From: Ramlibacter sp.
GTDB taxonomy: Bacteria; Pseudomonadota; Gammaproteobacteria; Burkholderiales; Burkholderiaceae_C
Direction of reading: 5' to 3'
NCBI GenBank assembly: GCA_021156245.1
Contig: JAJNBO010000077.1
Span: 1 to 8,510, forward strand
DNA: 8,510 bases
The notes below the pieces were generated by a model. The model was not told the DNA's origin and made no database searches. It saw only the letters and a list, made by a program, of their open reading frames with translations. A program made the position numbers and the translations under genes. This document shows, piece by piece, positions 1-8,435 of this stretch; within the stretch, counting starts at the first letter, position 1; each line of letters starts with the position of its first letter.

Positions 1-1
1 G

Positions 2-481
2 GACCGCGAGATCGAGCGCGAGGCCGGCACCAGCATGAACGAGATCCTGCTGCTGCATGGCCAGGCCGGCTACCGCCGCTACGAGCGGCGCGCGCTGCTT
101 CGCATCGCCGAGGAGCACGGCGAGGGGGTGGTGATGACCACCGGTGGCAGCATCGTGAGCGAGCGCGAGACCTTCGACCTGCTGCAAAGCCACTTCTACT
201 GCGTGTGGGTCAAGGCCAGCCCTGAAGAACACATGAGCCGCGTCGTCGCCCAGGGCGACATGCGGCCTTTCGCCACCGGCGACGGCGGCAATGGCGACGT
301 GTCCCGCAACGCCATGGGCGAGGCGCTGGAAGACATCCGGCGCATCCTCGCCAGCCGTGAAGCCCTGTATGCCCGCGCCGACGCGGTGGTGGACACCGCC
401 GCCCGGAGCGTCAAGCAATCCCTCAAGGACCTTCAGCGCGCCGTGCCGGCGCCGCAGTCCGCAGCCCTGGAGACGAGATGA
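2..481 (+). CDS. boxR: BoxR, benzoyl-CoA pathway transcriptional regulator (3' part, start outside window)
   Basis: This is the C-terminal 159 residues of BoxR, which represses or controls box genes in response to benzoyl-CoA. The reading frame is open to the left edge. The Met codon at 35 is not the start, because the residues before it (DREIEREAGTS) continue the domain. The visible part is the shikimate-kinase-like domain: an IE-x-x-AG-x-S-x-x-EI element, then GYRRYER, then TTGGS (equivalent to the kinase TGGG loop), MRPF, and a final ILASREALYARADAVVDT segment. In BoxR this domain is known to bind the CoA ligand rather than phosphorylate shikimate; the N-terminal helix-turn-helix expected for the family is off the window. 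A glycine-rich stretch (TGDGGNGDVSR) after MRPF looks longer than I remember from other BoxR proteins. The stop overlaps the boxC start as ATGA, so the two are probably co-transcribed and translationally coupled. Confidence 0.9.
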   Translation, partial: DREIEREAGTSMNEILLLHGQAGYRRYERRALLRIAEEHGEGVVMTTGGSIVSERETFDLLQSHFYCVWVKASPEEHMSRVVAQGDMRPFATGDGGNGDVSRNAMGEALEDIRRILASREALYARADAVVDTAARSVKQSLKDLQRAVPAPQSAALETR

Positions 482-2181
482 ACGCCATGACCGAACCCCT
501 GCTGTTCAAGCAGACCCTCGCCGGAGAGGAGCGTGAGCTGGTCAGCTTTGCCACGCACCCTTCCCGCTACCGCCACTGGACGCTGAACGTCGAAGGCGAC
601 GTGGCCCGCCTGAAGCTGGACATCGACGAGGACGGCGGCATCAAGCCGGGCTACAAGCTCAAGCTCAATAGCTACGACCTGGGCGTCGACATCGAGCTGC
701 ACGACGCGGTCAATCGCATCCGCTTCGAGCATCCCGGCGTCAAGGTCGTGGTGTTCGAGAGCGCCAAGGAGCGCATCTGGTGCTCCGGCGCCAACATCTA
801 CATGCTGGGCCTGTCGACGCACGCCTGGAAGGTGAACTTCTGCAAGTTCACCAACGAGACGCGCAACGGGCTGGAGGATTCCTCGCGCAACGAAGGACTG
901 AAGGCGGTCGCCGCGGTCACCGGCGCGTGCGCGGGTGGCGGCTACGAGCTGGCCCTGGCCTGTGACCGCATCGTGATGGTGGACGACCGGTCCTCCACGG
1001 TGAGCCTGCCGGAGGTGCCGTTGCTGGGCGTGCTGCCCGGCACCGGCGGCCTGACCCGCGTGACCGACAAGCGCAAGGTGCGCCGCGACCTCGCGGACAT
1101 CTTCTGCACCACCAGCGAAGGCGTGCGGGCCGACCGCGCCAAGGACTGGAAATTGATCGATGCGTACGCCAAGCCCCAGCAGTTCGGCGCGCTGGTGGAC
1201 CAGGAAGTGGCGGCCTTGCGCGCACAGTCGACGCGCATCGGTCCGGACAAGGGCATCGAGCTCACGCCCCTGAAGGCCGTGATCGACGAGCAGGGCTACC
1301 ACTACGACACGGTCGACGTGCAGATCGACCGCGCCGCGCGCATCGCCACCTTCACGGTGTCCGCGCCGAAATCGCACGTCGCCTCGGCGCCGGATGCGAT
1401 CGTCGCGGAGGGCGCGTCCTGGTGGCCGCTGAAGCTGGCGCGTGAACTGGACGACGCCATCCTGAACCTGCGCACCAACGAACTGGAGATCGGCACCTGG
1501 GTGATCAAGACGCGCGGCGACGCCAACATGGTCATGGCCGCGGACGCCGTGCTGGAGAAGAACAGGTCGCATTGGTTGGTGCGCGAGACGATCGGCGCCC
1601 TGCGCCGCACGCTCGCCCGCCTGGACGTCACCAGCCGCTCGCTGATCGCGCTGGTGGACGAAGGCTCGTGCTTCGCCGGCACCTTGTACGAGCTGGCGCT
1701 GGCCTGCGACCGCATCTACATGCTGGACCTGCCGGACGCTCCGGACGCCGCACCCGCGCTGCGCCTGAATGCCGCCAACTTCGGGCGCTACCCCGAGGTG
1801 AACGGTCTCACCCGCCTGCAGACGCGGCTGTACGAGGACGAGTCCACCATCGCGCAGCTGCAAGGCCTGCAGGACAGCCCGCTGCGCGCCGACCAGGCGC
1901 TGGCGCTGGGCCTCGTCACGCTCACGCCCGACGACATCGACTGGGACGACGAGATCCGCCTGATGCTGGAAGAGCGCGCGTCGCTGTCTCCCGACGCGTT
2001 GACGGGCATGGAGGCGTCGCTGCGGTTCCCAGGCAAGGAAACGATGGAGACCCGCGTCTTCGGCCGTCTCTCGGCCTGGCAGAACTGGATCTTCATCCGC
2101 CCGAATGCGGTGGGCGAAGAGGGTGCCTTGAAGTTGTTCGGTACCGGCAAGAAGGCCAAGTTTGACTGGAAAAGGATTTGA
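478..2181 (+). CDS. boxC: Benzoyl-CoA-dihydrodiol lyase BoxC
   Basis: BoxC opens the ring of 2,3-epoxy/dihydrodiol benzoyl-CoA, giving 3,4-dehydroadipyl-CoA semialdehyde and formate, in the cytoplasm. The 567-residue protein has the usual family length (about 550-560) and two crotonase-like halves. The first half has CSGANIYMLG at about 102-111 (oxyanion-hole region), CAGGGYELALACDR at 151-164 and EVPLLGVLPGTGGLTRV at 179-195. The second half, around 385-445, has GSCFAGTLYELALACDR at 396-412, repeating the same fold signature. The start at 478 is preceded by GGAG at 469-472, five bases away, and overlaps the boxR stop by four bases; a second Met three codons later (487) is less well placed. 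boxB begins one base after the stop. Base composition and codon use match the neighbours. Identification by recall of the family is strong. Confidence 0.95.
   Translation: MNAMTEPLLFKQTLAGEERELVSFATHPSRYRHWTLNVEGDVARLKLDIDEDGGIKPGYKLKLNSYDLGVDIELHDAVNRIRFEHPGVKVVVFESAKERIWCSGANIYMLGLSTHAWKVNFCKFTNETRNGLEDSSRNEGLKAVAAVTGACAGGGYELALACDRIVMVDDRSSTVSLPEVPLLGVLPGTGGLTRVTDKRKVRRDLADIFCTTSEGVRADRAKDWKLIDAYAKPQQFGALVDQEVAALRAQSTRIGPDKGIELTPLKAVIDEQGYHYDTVDVQIDRAARIATFTVSAPKSHVASAPDAIVAEGASWWPLKLARELDDAILNLRTNELEIGTWVIKTRGDANMVMAADAVLEKNRSHWLVRETIGALRRTLARLDVTSRSLIALVDEGSCFAGTLYELALACDRIYMLDLPDAPDAAPALRLNAANFGRYPEVNGLTRLQTRLYEDESTIAQLQGLQDSPLRADQALALGLVTLTPDDIDWDDEIRLMLEERASLSPDALTGMEASLRFPGKETMETRVFGRLSAWQNWIFIRPNAVGEEGALKLFGTGKKAKFDWKRI
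2172..2176 (+). promoter_or_regulatory. boxB ribosome binding site
   Basis: AAGGA lies six bases before the ATG at 2183, inside the last codons of boxC. It decides in favour of ATG 2183 over the upstream in-frame TTG at 2162, which would overlap boxC and has no comparable site. Confidence 0.75.
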
Positions 2182-2182
2182 C

Positions 2183-3607
<1,425 letters not shown>

Positions 3608-3613
3608 GCCTGT

Positions 3614-3622
3614 TGCTACAGT
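3614..3622 (+). promoter_or_regulatory. Possible extended -10 promoter, leaderless start of the repeat-protein gene
   Basis: TGCTACAGT reads as TGn followed by a -10-like TACAGT (3617-3622). Eight bases later is the ATG at 3631, so transcription could begin at or next to the start codon. There is no Shine-Dalgarno in the 23-bp gap, which fits a leaderless mRNA. No convincing -35 hexamer is seen upstream, which lies in boxB coding sequence. Confidence 0.4.
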
Positions 3623-3630
3623 AGCGGCCG

Positions 3631-5658
3631 ATGCATCGACTGACGGCCGCCCTCCTGATCGCACTCGCCTTGGCAGCCCGTGCCGGCGCGCAGCCGCAAG
3701 GCCAGCAACCGTTGCCCGAACTCCTGCGGCAGGCAGGCGCAGTCACGAGCAACGGCGCGCCGGATCTCGCCGGGCTGGACGCCTCGCCGACGCGCGACCA
3801 GCAACTGCCCCTGTTCCGCGCCGTCATGGCCGCGCCCCTCGAGGCGCCGTACCGGGCGGGGACGCTGGCGGACTCCTTCAAGGCAGCGGCGGGGTCGCCG
3901 CATGAGCTGATCGGGCGCGCGGGTGCGCTGTCGGGCAGTCGCTTGCGGCGTGCCGTCGACGCCGGCATGCCCGCGATCGAAGCGCGGCTGCGCGCCGCGC
4001 CCGACCCACTGGCCGAAAGCCTGGCGTGGATGGCGTCGACCCAAGCCGGCCTCGGCTGGGTTCCGGTCCTGCCCGATCGCGCGCAGCTGCCCGACCCCTT
4101 GCGCTACGAGCTCGCCCGCGTTCTGGCTGCCATGTCGCAGTCGCAGCAATTCCTGGCGCGGGGGTTGGAGCGCTTGCCGCCCGGCGTGACGCCGCAGTTG
4201 CTGCGCGGGCAGGCGTTCGACGGCCAGCTCCGTCCCTTCGAGACCCCTGACTACCGGCAGTTGCTGTCGCTCCTCGAGCGCGAAGCCTTGCTCGCAGGCA
4301 TGCTCGACCTGGTCGGCGCGGTCGATCGCCTCCAGCGGTTCGTGAAGAGCGAGGCGAGCCTGCCCCCAGTCGCGTGGTCGCTGCAGACGCCGCTCGGCTG
4401 GATCGTCGTCGACACCACCGCCCGCGACAACCGGCACCAGCTGAAAGACCCGTTGCTCGTGCTCGACGTGGGCGGCGACGACGCGTACGAATTCCTGGCC
4501 CCGGCGGAGACGCACCGGATCAGCGTGCTCCTGGACCATCGCGGCAACGACCGGTACGCGACCGCGGCACCGGGCGCCGACCCGTCGAGCGCGACGCTCG
4601 GGTACGGCATCCTCTGGGACACCGAAGGCGACGACCGCTACGAGGGAGCGCAGCAGGCGCAGGCTTCGGCGCTTTTCGGTGCTGCCTTGCTGGTCGACGG
4701 CGGTGGCCGCAACCGCTTCGTGGCGAGCAGCCATTCGCAGGCCCACGCGGTCGGCGGCATCGCGGTGCTGGCCAGCGGCGGCGGCGACGACGCGTTCGTC
4801 GCGCAAACCTATTCGCAGGCCAGCGGAGGACCGCAGGGCGTTGCGCTGCTCATCGAACCGGGCGGCGACGACCGCTACACGCTGGACAACGCTCCGCTGG
4901 TGCGGCCTTCGCCGCAGCTTCCGGATCGCAACACCTCGATGGGGCAGGGCGCCGGCTATGGAGGGCGAGGGGATTTCTTCGACGGCCGCTCGCTGGCGGG
5001 CGGCATCGGCCTGCTGCTGGACCTGGGCGGGAACGACCGGTACGAAGCGCAGGTGTTCGCGCAAGGCGTGGGCTACTACGAGGGCCTGGGCTTGCTGGTC
5101 GACGATGGGGGCAGCGACAGCTTCGACGCCGCCTGGTATGCCATGGGCGCGGGCGCGCATCACGCGGCGGGCATCCTCCTGCAACGCGGCAAGGGAAACG
5201 ACGCCTATCGCTCGAGCCACGAAGTTGTGCTGGGCTCCGCGCATGACTTCTCGGTCGGCGTCTTCGTGGACGAGAGCGGCGACGACGACTACGCCGTCGG
5301 CCAGTTGAGCCTGGGAGTCGGGCACGCGAACAGCACCGGCCTCTTCGTCGACGGCTCCGGCGATGACCGCTACACGGTCGCGTCCGCCACGTGCCGCGCC
5401 CTGGGCGCGGCGTACCAGCACGCGTGGGGCAACGCGCGCGAAACCTTGCCGAACCTCGGCCTGTTCATGGATCTCGGCGGCATGGACAGCTACCCGGCGC
5501 ACTGCGCACGCGCCGGGAACGACAGCCGCTGGAGCGGGCCGCGCGCGTGGCCGCTGCTCCGGCTGGCCAGCGAGGCTTCCGCGGGGATCGACGGGGAGTG
5601 GCCGCTGCCATTCGCATTGCGCCTGCTGACGCGTCCCGCCGCGCCGGCTGCACCTTGA
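3631..5658 (+). CDS. Exported repeat protein of unknown function, predicted beta-solenoid (GGxDxY repeats)
   Basis: I do not recognise a named family. The 675-residue product starts with a Sec signal peptide: basic MHR, a hydrophobic run, and an AGA-Q cleavage site after residue 20. There is no lipobox Cys. Residues 21-270 look mostly alpha-helical, rich in Leu, Ala and Arg. Residues 275-623 carry 12 clear copies of a hydrophobic-D-x-G-G-x-D-x-Y motif. The aromatic residue falls at 286, 309, 337, 363, 389, 416, 471, 498, 526, 554, 581 and 621, and a degenerate copy sits near 447-449. The period is about 27 residues, fitting one solenoid coil per repeat. The Asp/Gly/Asn-rich turns could bind calcium, although the motif is not the RTX nonapeptide. 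Only two Cys occur (588 and 625), both near the C-terminal end of the array. A periplasmic or surface structural, adhesive or binding role is inference. The start at 3631 is chosen for the signal peptide. Confidence 0.85.
   Translation: MHRLTAALLIALALAARAGAQPQGQQPLPELLRQAGAVTSNGAPDLAGLDASPTRDQQLPLFRAVMAAPLEAPYRAGTLADSFKAAAGSPHELIGRAGALSGSRLRRAVDAGMPAIEARLRAAPDPLAESLAWMASTQAGLGWVPVLPDRAQLPDPLRYELARVLAAMSQSQQFLARGLERLPPGVTPQLLRGQAFDGQLRPFETPDYRQLLSLLEREALLAGMLDLVGAVDRLQRFVKSEASLPPVAWSLQTPLGWIVVDTTARDNRHQLKDPLLVLDVGGDDAYEFLAPAETHRISVLLDHRGNDRYATAAPGADPSSATLGYGILWDTEGDDRYEGAQQAQASALFGAALLVDGGGRNRFVASSHSQAHAVGGIAVLASGGGDDAFVAQTYSQASGGPQGVALLIEPGGDDRYTLDNAPLVRPSPQLPDRNTSMGQGAGYGGRGDFFDGRSLAGGIGLLLDLGGNDRYEAQVFAQGVGYYEGLGLLVDDGGSDSFDAAWYAMGAGAHHAAGILLQRGKGNDAYRSSHEVVLGSAHDFSVGVFVDESGDDDYAVGQLSLGVGHANSTGLFVDGSGDDRYTVASATCRALGAAYQHAWGNARETLPNLGLFMDLGGMDSYPAHCARAGNDSRWSGPRAWPLLRLASEASAGIDGEWPLPFALRLLTRPAAPAAP
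4453..5499 (+). repeat. Coding tandem-repeat array (about 81-bp period, degenerate)
   Basis: This stretch encodes the 12 D-x-G-G-x-D-x-Y units. The DNA repeats GGCGGCGACGAC-like cores and related GGGAACGACCGGTACG forms, spaced by roughly 69-84 bases, with one double interval where a unit has decayed and a longer 120-base last interval. Copies are clearly diverged at nucleotide level, so this is an old protein repeat rather than a recent DNA expansion. Confidence 0.75.
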
Positions 5659-5671
5659 AGCCCTGAAGGCA

Positions 5672-7252
5672 TCAGCCTGCGGGCAGCGCCTGCAGCTCCA
5701 TGGTCTCGCGCGCGTCCAGCCGGAAAAGCGACACCGCATGCAGCAGGTCCGTAGCTTGCCGGCTCAGGCTGTCGGCCGCCGCCGCGGCTTCCTCCACCAG
5801 CGAAGCATTGCTTTGCGTGACCTGGTCGATCTGGGTGACGGCCAGGCTCACCTCCGCCACGCCCTGGGTCTGTTCGGCCGTCGCGCTGCTGATCTCCGAC
5901 AGCAGCGTCGTCATCTCCTGCACCTGCCGCACCACGTCCGCCATGCTGCGGCCGGCATGGGCCGCCTGCTGCTCGCCTGCGCCCACCTGCTGCACGCTCG
6001 CCTCGATGAGCGACTTGATCTCGCGCGCGGCGGAAGCGCTGCGCTGCGCCAGCGAGCGCACCTCCGCGGCGACCACCGCGAAGCCGCGCCCCTGTTCACC
6101 GGCACGCGCCGCTTCCACCGCGGCGTTGAGGGCGAGGATGTTGGTCTGGAAAGCGATGCCGTCGATCACGCTGGTGATGTCCGTGATGCGCCGGCTCGCG
6201 TCGGTGATGCCGGCCATGGTCGTCACCAGCTGCGTCACGGCATCGCCGCTCGCCACGGCGGCCTGGCTGGCCGACGCGGCCATCTCGCTGGCCCGTCGCG
6301 TGGTTTCGGAGTTATGCCGCACGATCGTGTTGATCTGCTCAATGGACGCCGCCGTCTGCTGGAGGTTGCTGGCCTGCTCCTCGGTGCGCTGGCTCAGGTC
6401 CTGGTTGCCGTTGGCGATCTGCACCGTGCCTGCCGCGATGTGTTCGCTGCTCTGGCGCACCGTGCCCACCAGGCGCTGCAGGTTGTCGTTCATGACCGCC
6501 AGTGACGCGAGGAGCTGCGCGGTCTCGTCGCTGCCCTGCACGCGGATGCGGGAACTGAGGTCGCCCCGGGCCACGGTTTCGGCGATCGCCACGGCCTGCC
6601 GCAAGCGCACCACGATGCTGCGCGACACCGCGACGCTCACCCCCAGCAAGACGGCAGCCGACAGCGCCATGACGGCCAGGATCGCGGTGGCCGCCCGGCC
6701 CGCGGCGTGCTGGCTCGCCTCCTGCGTGGCCTGGGTGCGGCGGGCGATCTGGTCGCTCAGCGCCGCCATGTCCTTTTCGACCTTGCGAAAACTTTCCAGG
6801 AACGCATCCCGCTTCTTCATGGCTTCGGCGGTGTCCGTCAGGGCGAGGTTCACCATCTGCGTCGCGTTCGCCAGGTAGGCGGCGAGATCGGGCCGCAGGT
6901 GCCGCAACGATTGGCGGATGTCGTCGTCGAGGTCGGCCGCCTCCAGCTGCTTGATCGAGTTCTCGAACGACCCGGAATGCGCGGCGAGGTCGGCGCGGAT
7001 CGCCTTCTGCTTCTCGAGTTCGTAGCGCATGCCCAGTTCCAGGGCTCCGAGGACATCCGCGCGCAGCGCGTCGTGCGCCATGTCCGCCGTCATCTGGTTG
7101 CGCAGTGCGATGCCGTCACGCTGCAACTGCTGCGTCGCGGCGTTCAGCGACTCGGCGGCCAGGTAGCCCGTGATGCCCACTGCGAGGACGAAGGAGAGCG
7201 CCAGTCCGCCGAAGGCGGTGAGCTTGCGCGAGATGGTCATCTGGAAATTCAT
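5672..7252 (-). CDS. Methyl-accepting chemotaxis protein (transmembrane chemoreceptor)
   Basis: This is a class of membrane chemoreceptor that passes periplasmic signals to CheA/CheW. The 526-residue protein has TM1 at about 13-33, a helical periplasmic domain at about 34-186 (four-helix-bundle-like, rich in Ala, Leu, Asp and Arg), TM2 at about 187-210, HAMP at about 211-263 and the signalling domain from about 264. The highly conserved hairpin tip [20 protein letters not shown] lies at 366-385, followed by [21 protein letters not shown] likely methylation segment is [11 protein letters not shown] near 296-306. The C-terminus (METMELQ-type tail) lacks an NWETF-like CheR/CheB docking pentapeptide. 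The frame is open 42 codons further upstream, but [11 protein letters not shown] at 7252 starts the canonical short cytoplasmic tail before TM1, so I chose it. The ligand is unknown. The gene converges on the repeat-protein gene with only 13 bp between the stops. Confidence 0.95.
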   Translation of the reverse strand: MNFQMTISRKLTAFGGLALSFVLAVGITGYLAAESLNAATQQLQRDGIALRNQMTADMAHDALRADVLGALELGMRYELEKQKAIRADLAAHSGSFENSIKQLEAADLDDDIRQSLRHLRPDLAAYLANATQMVNLALTDTAEAMKKRDAFLESFRKVEKDMAALSDQIARRTQATQEASQHAAGRAATAILAVMALSAAVLLGVSVAVSRSIVVRLRQAVAIAETVARGDLSSRIRVQGSDETAQLLASLAVMNDNLQRLVGTVRQSSEHIAAGTVQIANGNQDLSQRTEEQASNLQQTAASIEQINTIVRHNSETTRRASEMAASASQAAVASGDAVTQLVTTMAGITDASRRITDITSVIDGIAFQTNILALNAAVEAARAGEQGRGFAVVAAEVRSLAQRSASAAREIKSLIEASVQQVGAGEQQAAHAGRSMADVVRQVQEMTTLLSEISSATAEQTQGVAEVSLAVTQIDQVTQSNASLVEEAAAAADSLSRQATDLLHAVSLFRLDARETMELQALPAG

Positions 7253-7261
7253 GGCCCGACG

Positions 7262-7279
7262 AACGTAAGTAAACGTAAG
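7262..7279. repeat. Two 8-bp direct repeats 10 bp apart upstream of the chemoreceptor gene
   Basis: AACGTAAG occurs at 7262-7269 and again at 7272-7279, one helical turn apart, 10-27 bp upstream of the chemoreceptor ATG (minus strand, read as TTACGTT twice). On the minus strand a weak TGn-TACCGT extended -10 (7284-7292) lies just upstream, so the repeats would fall at the start of the transcript or over its 5' end. They could be a binding site for a regulator; this is inference. Confidence 0.55.
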
Positions 7280-7399
7280 CTCGACGGTAGCACGGCCAGG
7301 CCCTCGTTCCGGCCCGCGCGGACGGAAGGTGCCCGGCGTGGAATGGGTGGCGCAGCCTGCGCCGATGTGCCATGACAAAGGCCTGGACTGCAGCCCGCT

Positions 7400-7405
7400 T
7401 AGAAT
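7400..7405 (+). promoter_or_regulatory. Probable -10 element of tRNA-Pro
   Basis: TAGAAT, ten bases before the first tRNA base, is a good -10 match placed for a very short 5' leader. A -35 is not obvious: ATGACA at 7372-7377 is TTGACA-like but 22 bp away. Confidence 0.45.
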
Positions 7406-7415
7406 GCGTGCTCGT

Positions 7416-7492
<77 letters not shown>

Positions 7493-7534
7493 CCAACACC
7501 CGCTCCCCAGCGAGCCTGCCCTTCGCGGCGCAGG

Positions 7535-8365
7535 TTAGGGGAAATACCTTCGCAACGCCTCTTCGAATGCCGGCACGTCCGTCCCGACGTGCGTCGTGCT
7601 GAATCCCATGTGCGCGACGCCCAGGCCCACATAGTTGCGCGCCCGGATCCGGTCGTACAAGGAGGCCACGAAGGTCCCGTTGGTGGTGCCGCTGGCGCCG
7701 CCGGCCAGGAAGAGGGTGGCGGGCACGGGCCGCCCTGAATCCGCGAGTTGCTGTTCGAAGGCGTACACGCTGTTCGGGTCGCCGCCGCCGGTGCTCGACT
7801 CGGTCGACAGGAAGTGCGAGAACCGGACGTTCCCCGCGGTGCCTTCCAGGATCATGGCGGCGAGCACGAAGTAGCCGCCGTGCGACAGGCCGGTGAGAGC
7901 GCGGCGGGCCGGGTCCGCGCGGTACTGCGACTGGATCCGCGCCACGAGTTCCTGGACGATGAACGCGTGGTAGCGCTCCGCGCCCGGCATCAGGAAGTCG
8001 ATGTTGCGGCGGTCCACCCCGCCGATGCCGACGAGGATCGCTTCCGTGCCGCGTTGCTGCATGACCTGCTTCAGGGCATCGAAACGCGTGACATTCAGGT
8101 TCCCGTAGCCGTGCCGCGCGTCGCCTTCGACGGCGTAGATGACGGGATACGTCCGGGTGCCGGCGGCATAGGACTCCGGCGTGTACACGCTGATGGCGTA
8201 GTTCGCGCCGGTGCGGGCCGAGGCGATGCTGAAAGTCTCCACGCGGCCGACCGGTTCGCCCGGAGGGTCGCCCGCGCCGCCACCGCCGCCTCCGCACGCG
8301 ACGAGCGCAGTGGCCATGCAGGCGAGCAGGAAGAACCGGAGGATCGTCGCGAAGAGGTTTTGCAT
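7535..8365 (-). CDS. Lipoprotein of the putative-esterase (alpha/beta hydrolase, PF00756-like) family
   Basis: The 276-residue product has a lipoprotein signal peptide: basic Arg10, a hydrophobic core, and LVAC with lipobox Cys24. Six glycines follow the Cys as a flexible tether. The body matches the esterase D / enterochelin-esterase-like fold: YPVIYAVEGDARHGY at about 73-87, GIGGVDRRNIDFLMPG at 113-128, and the nucleophile elbow GLSHGG at 159-164 with Ser161. His259 in STTHVG is the likely catalytic His. The acidic member of the triad is not clear, since the region where I expect it reads FLAGGASGTTN. The substrate is unknown; a carboxyl-ester or siderophore-type substrate is only a family-level guess. 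The start at 8365 is preferred because it gives a compact lipoprotein signal; a GTG at 8404 would add 13 residues. No good Shine-Dalgarno precedes either. The gene lies alone between two opposite-strand tRNA genes. Confidence 0.88.
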   Translation of the reverse strand: MQNLFATILRFFLLACMATALVACGGGGGGAGDPPGEPVGRVETFSIASARTGANYAISVYTPESYAAGTRTYPVIYAVEGDARHGYGNLNVTRFDALKQVMQQRGTEAILVGIGGVDRRNIDFLMPGAERYHAFIVQELVARIQSQYRADPARRALTGLSHGGYFVLAAMILEGTAGNVRFSHFLSTESSTGGGDPNSVYAFEQQLADSGRPVPATLFLAGGASGTTNGTFVASLYDRIRARNYVGLGVAHMGFSTTHVGTDVPAFEEALRRYFP

Positions 8366-8420
8366 GGGGAGGCGGGCAGTGCTTGCGCATCGTGCCAGAG
8401 CCACGCGCCGCGTTTGATGG

Positions 8421-8426
8421 GAAAAT
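8421..8426 (+). promoter_or_regulatory. Possible -10 element of tRNA-Arg
   Basis: GAAAAT sits nine bases before the tRNA and within a small palindrome, GGGA-AAA-TCCC (8419-8429). It is the only AT-rich stretch upstream of the tRNA. No clear -35 is seen. Confidence 0.3.
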
Positions 8427-8435
8427 CCCTGCAGT

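Noticed and set aside
4453..5499. RTX toxin / haemolysin-type calcium repeats
   Set aside because: The units are GGxDxY at 27-residue spacing, not tandem GGxGxDxLx nonapeptides, and a Sec signal peptide is present.
4453..5499. CRISPR or DNA-level repeat array
   Set aside because: The repeat lies in one coding frame, copies are diverged at nucleotide level, and there are no unique spacers between identical repeats.
3616..5739. 707-codon minus-strand frame opposite the repeat-protein gene
   Set aside because: The plus-strand frame has a signal peptide and a regular protein repeat, which chance would not give. The minus frame has no signal or motif and overlaps the chemoreceptor end.
7253..7378. 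42-codon N-terminal extension of the chemoreceptor
   Set aside because: The added residues are Gly/Pro/Arg-rich, are not typical before TM1, and would cover the likely promoter and repeats.
7505..7541. Imperfect hairpin (CCTGC/GCAGG inside CCCC/GGGG) between tRNA-Pro and the esterase stop
   Set aside because: The stems are short and interrupted, the loop is ten bases, and there is no T-tract on either strand, so it is not a convincing intrinsic terminator.
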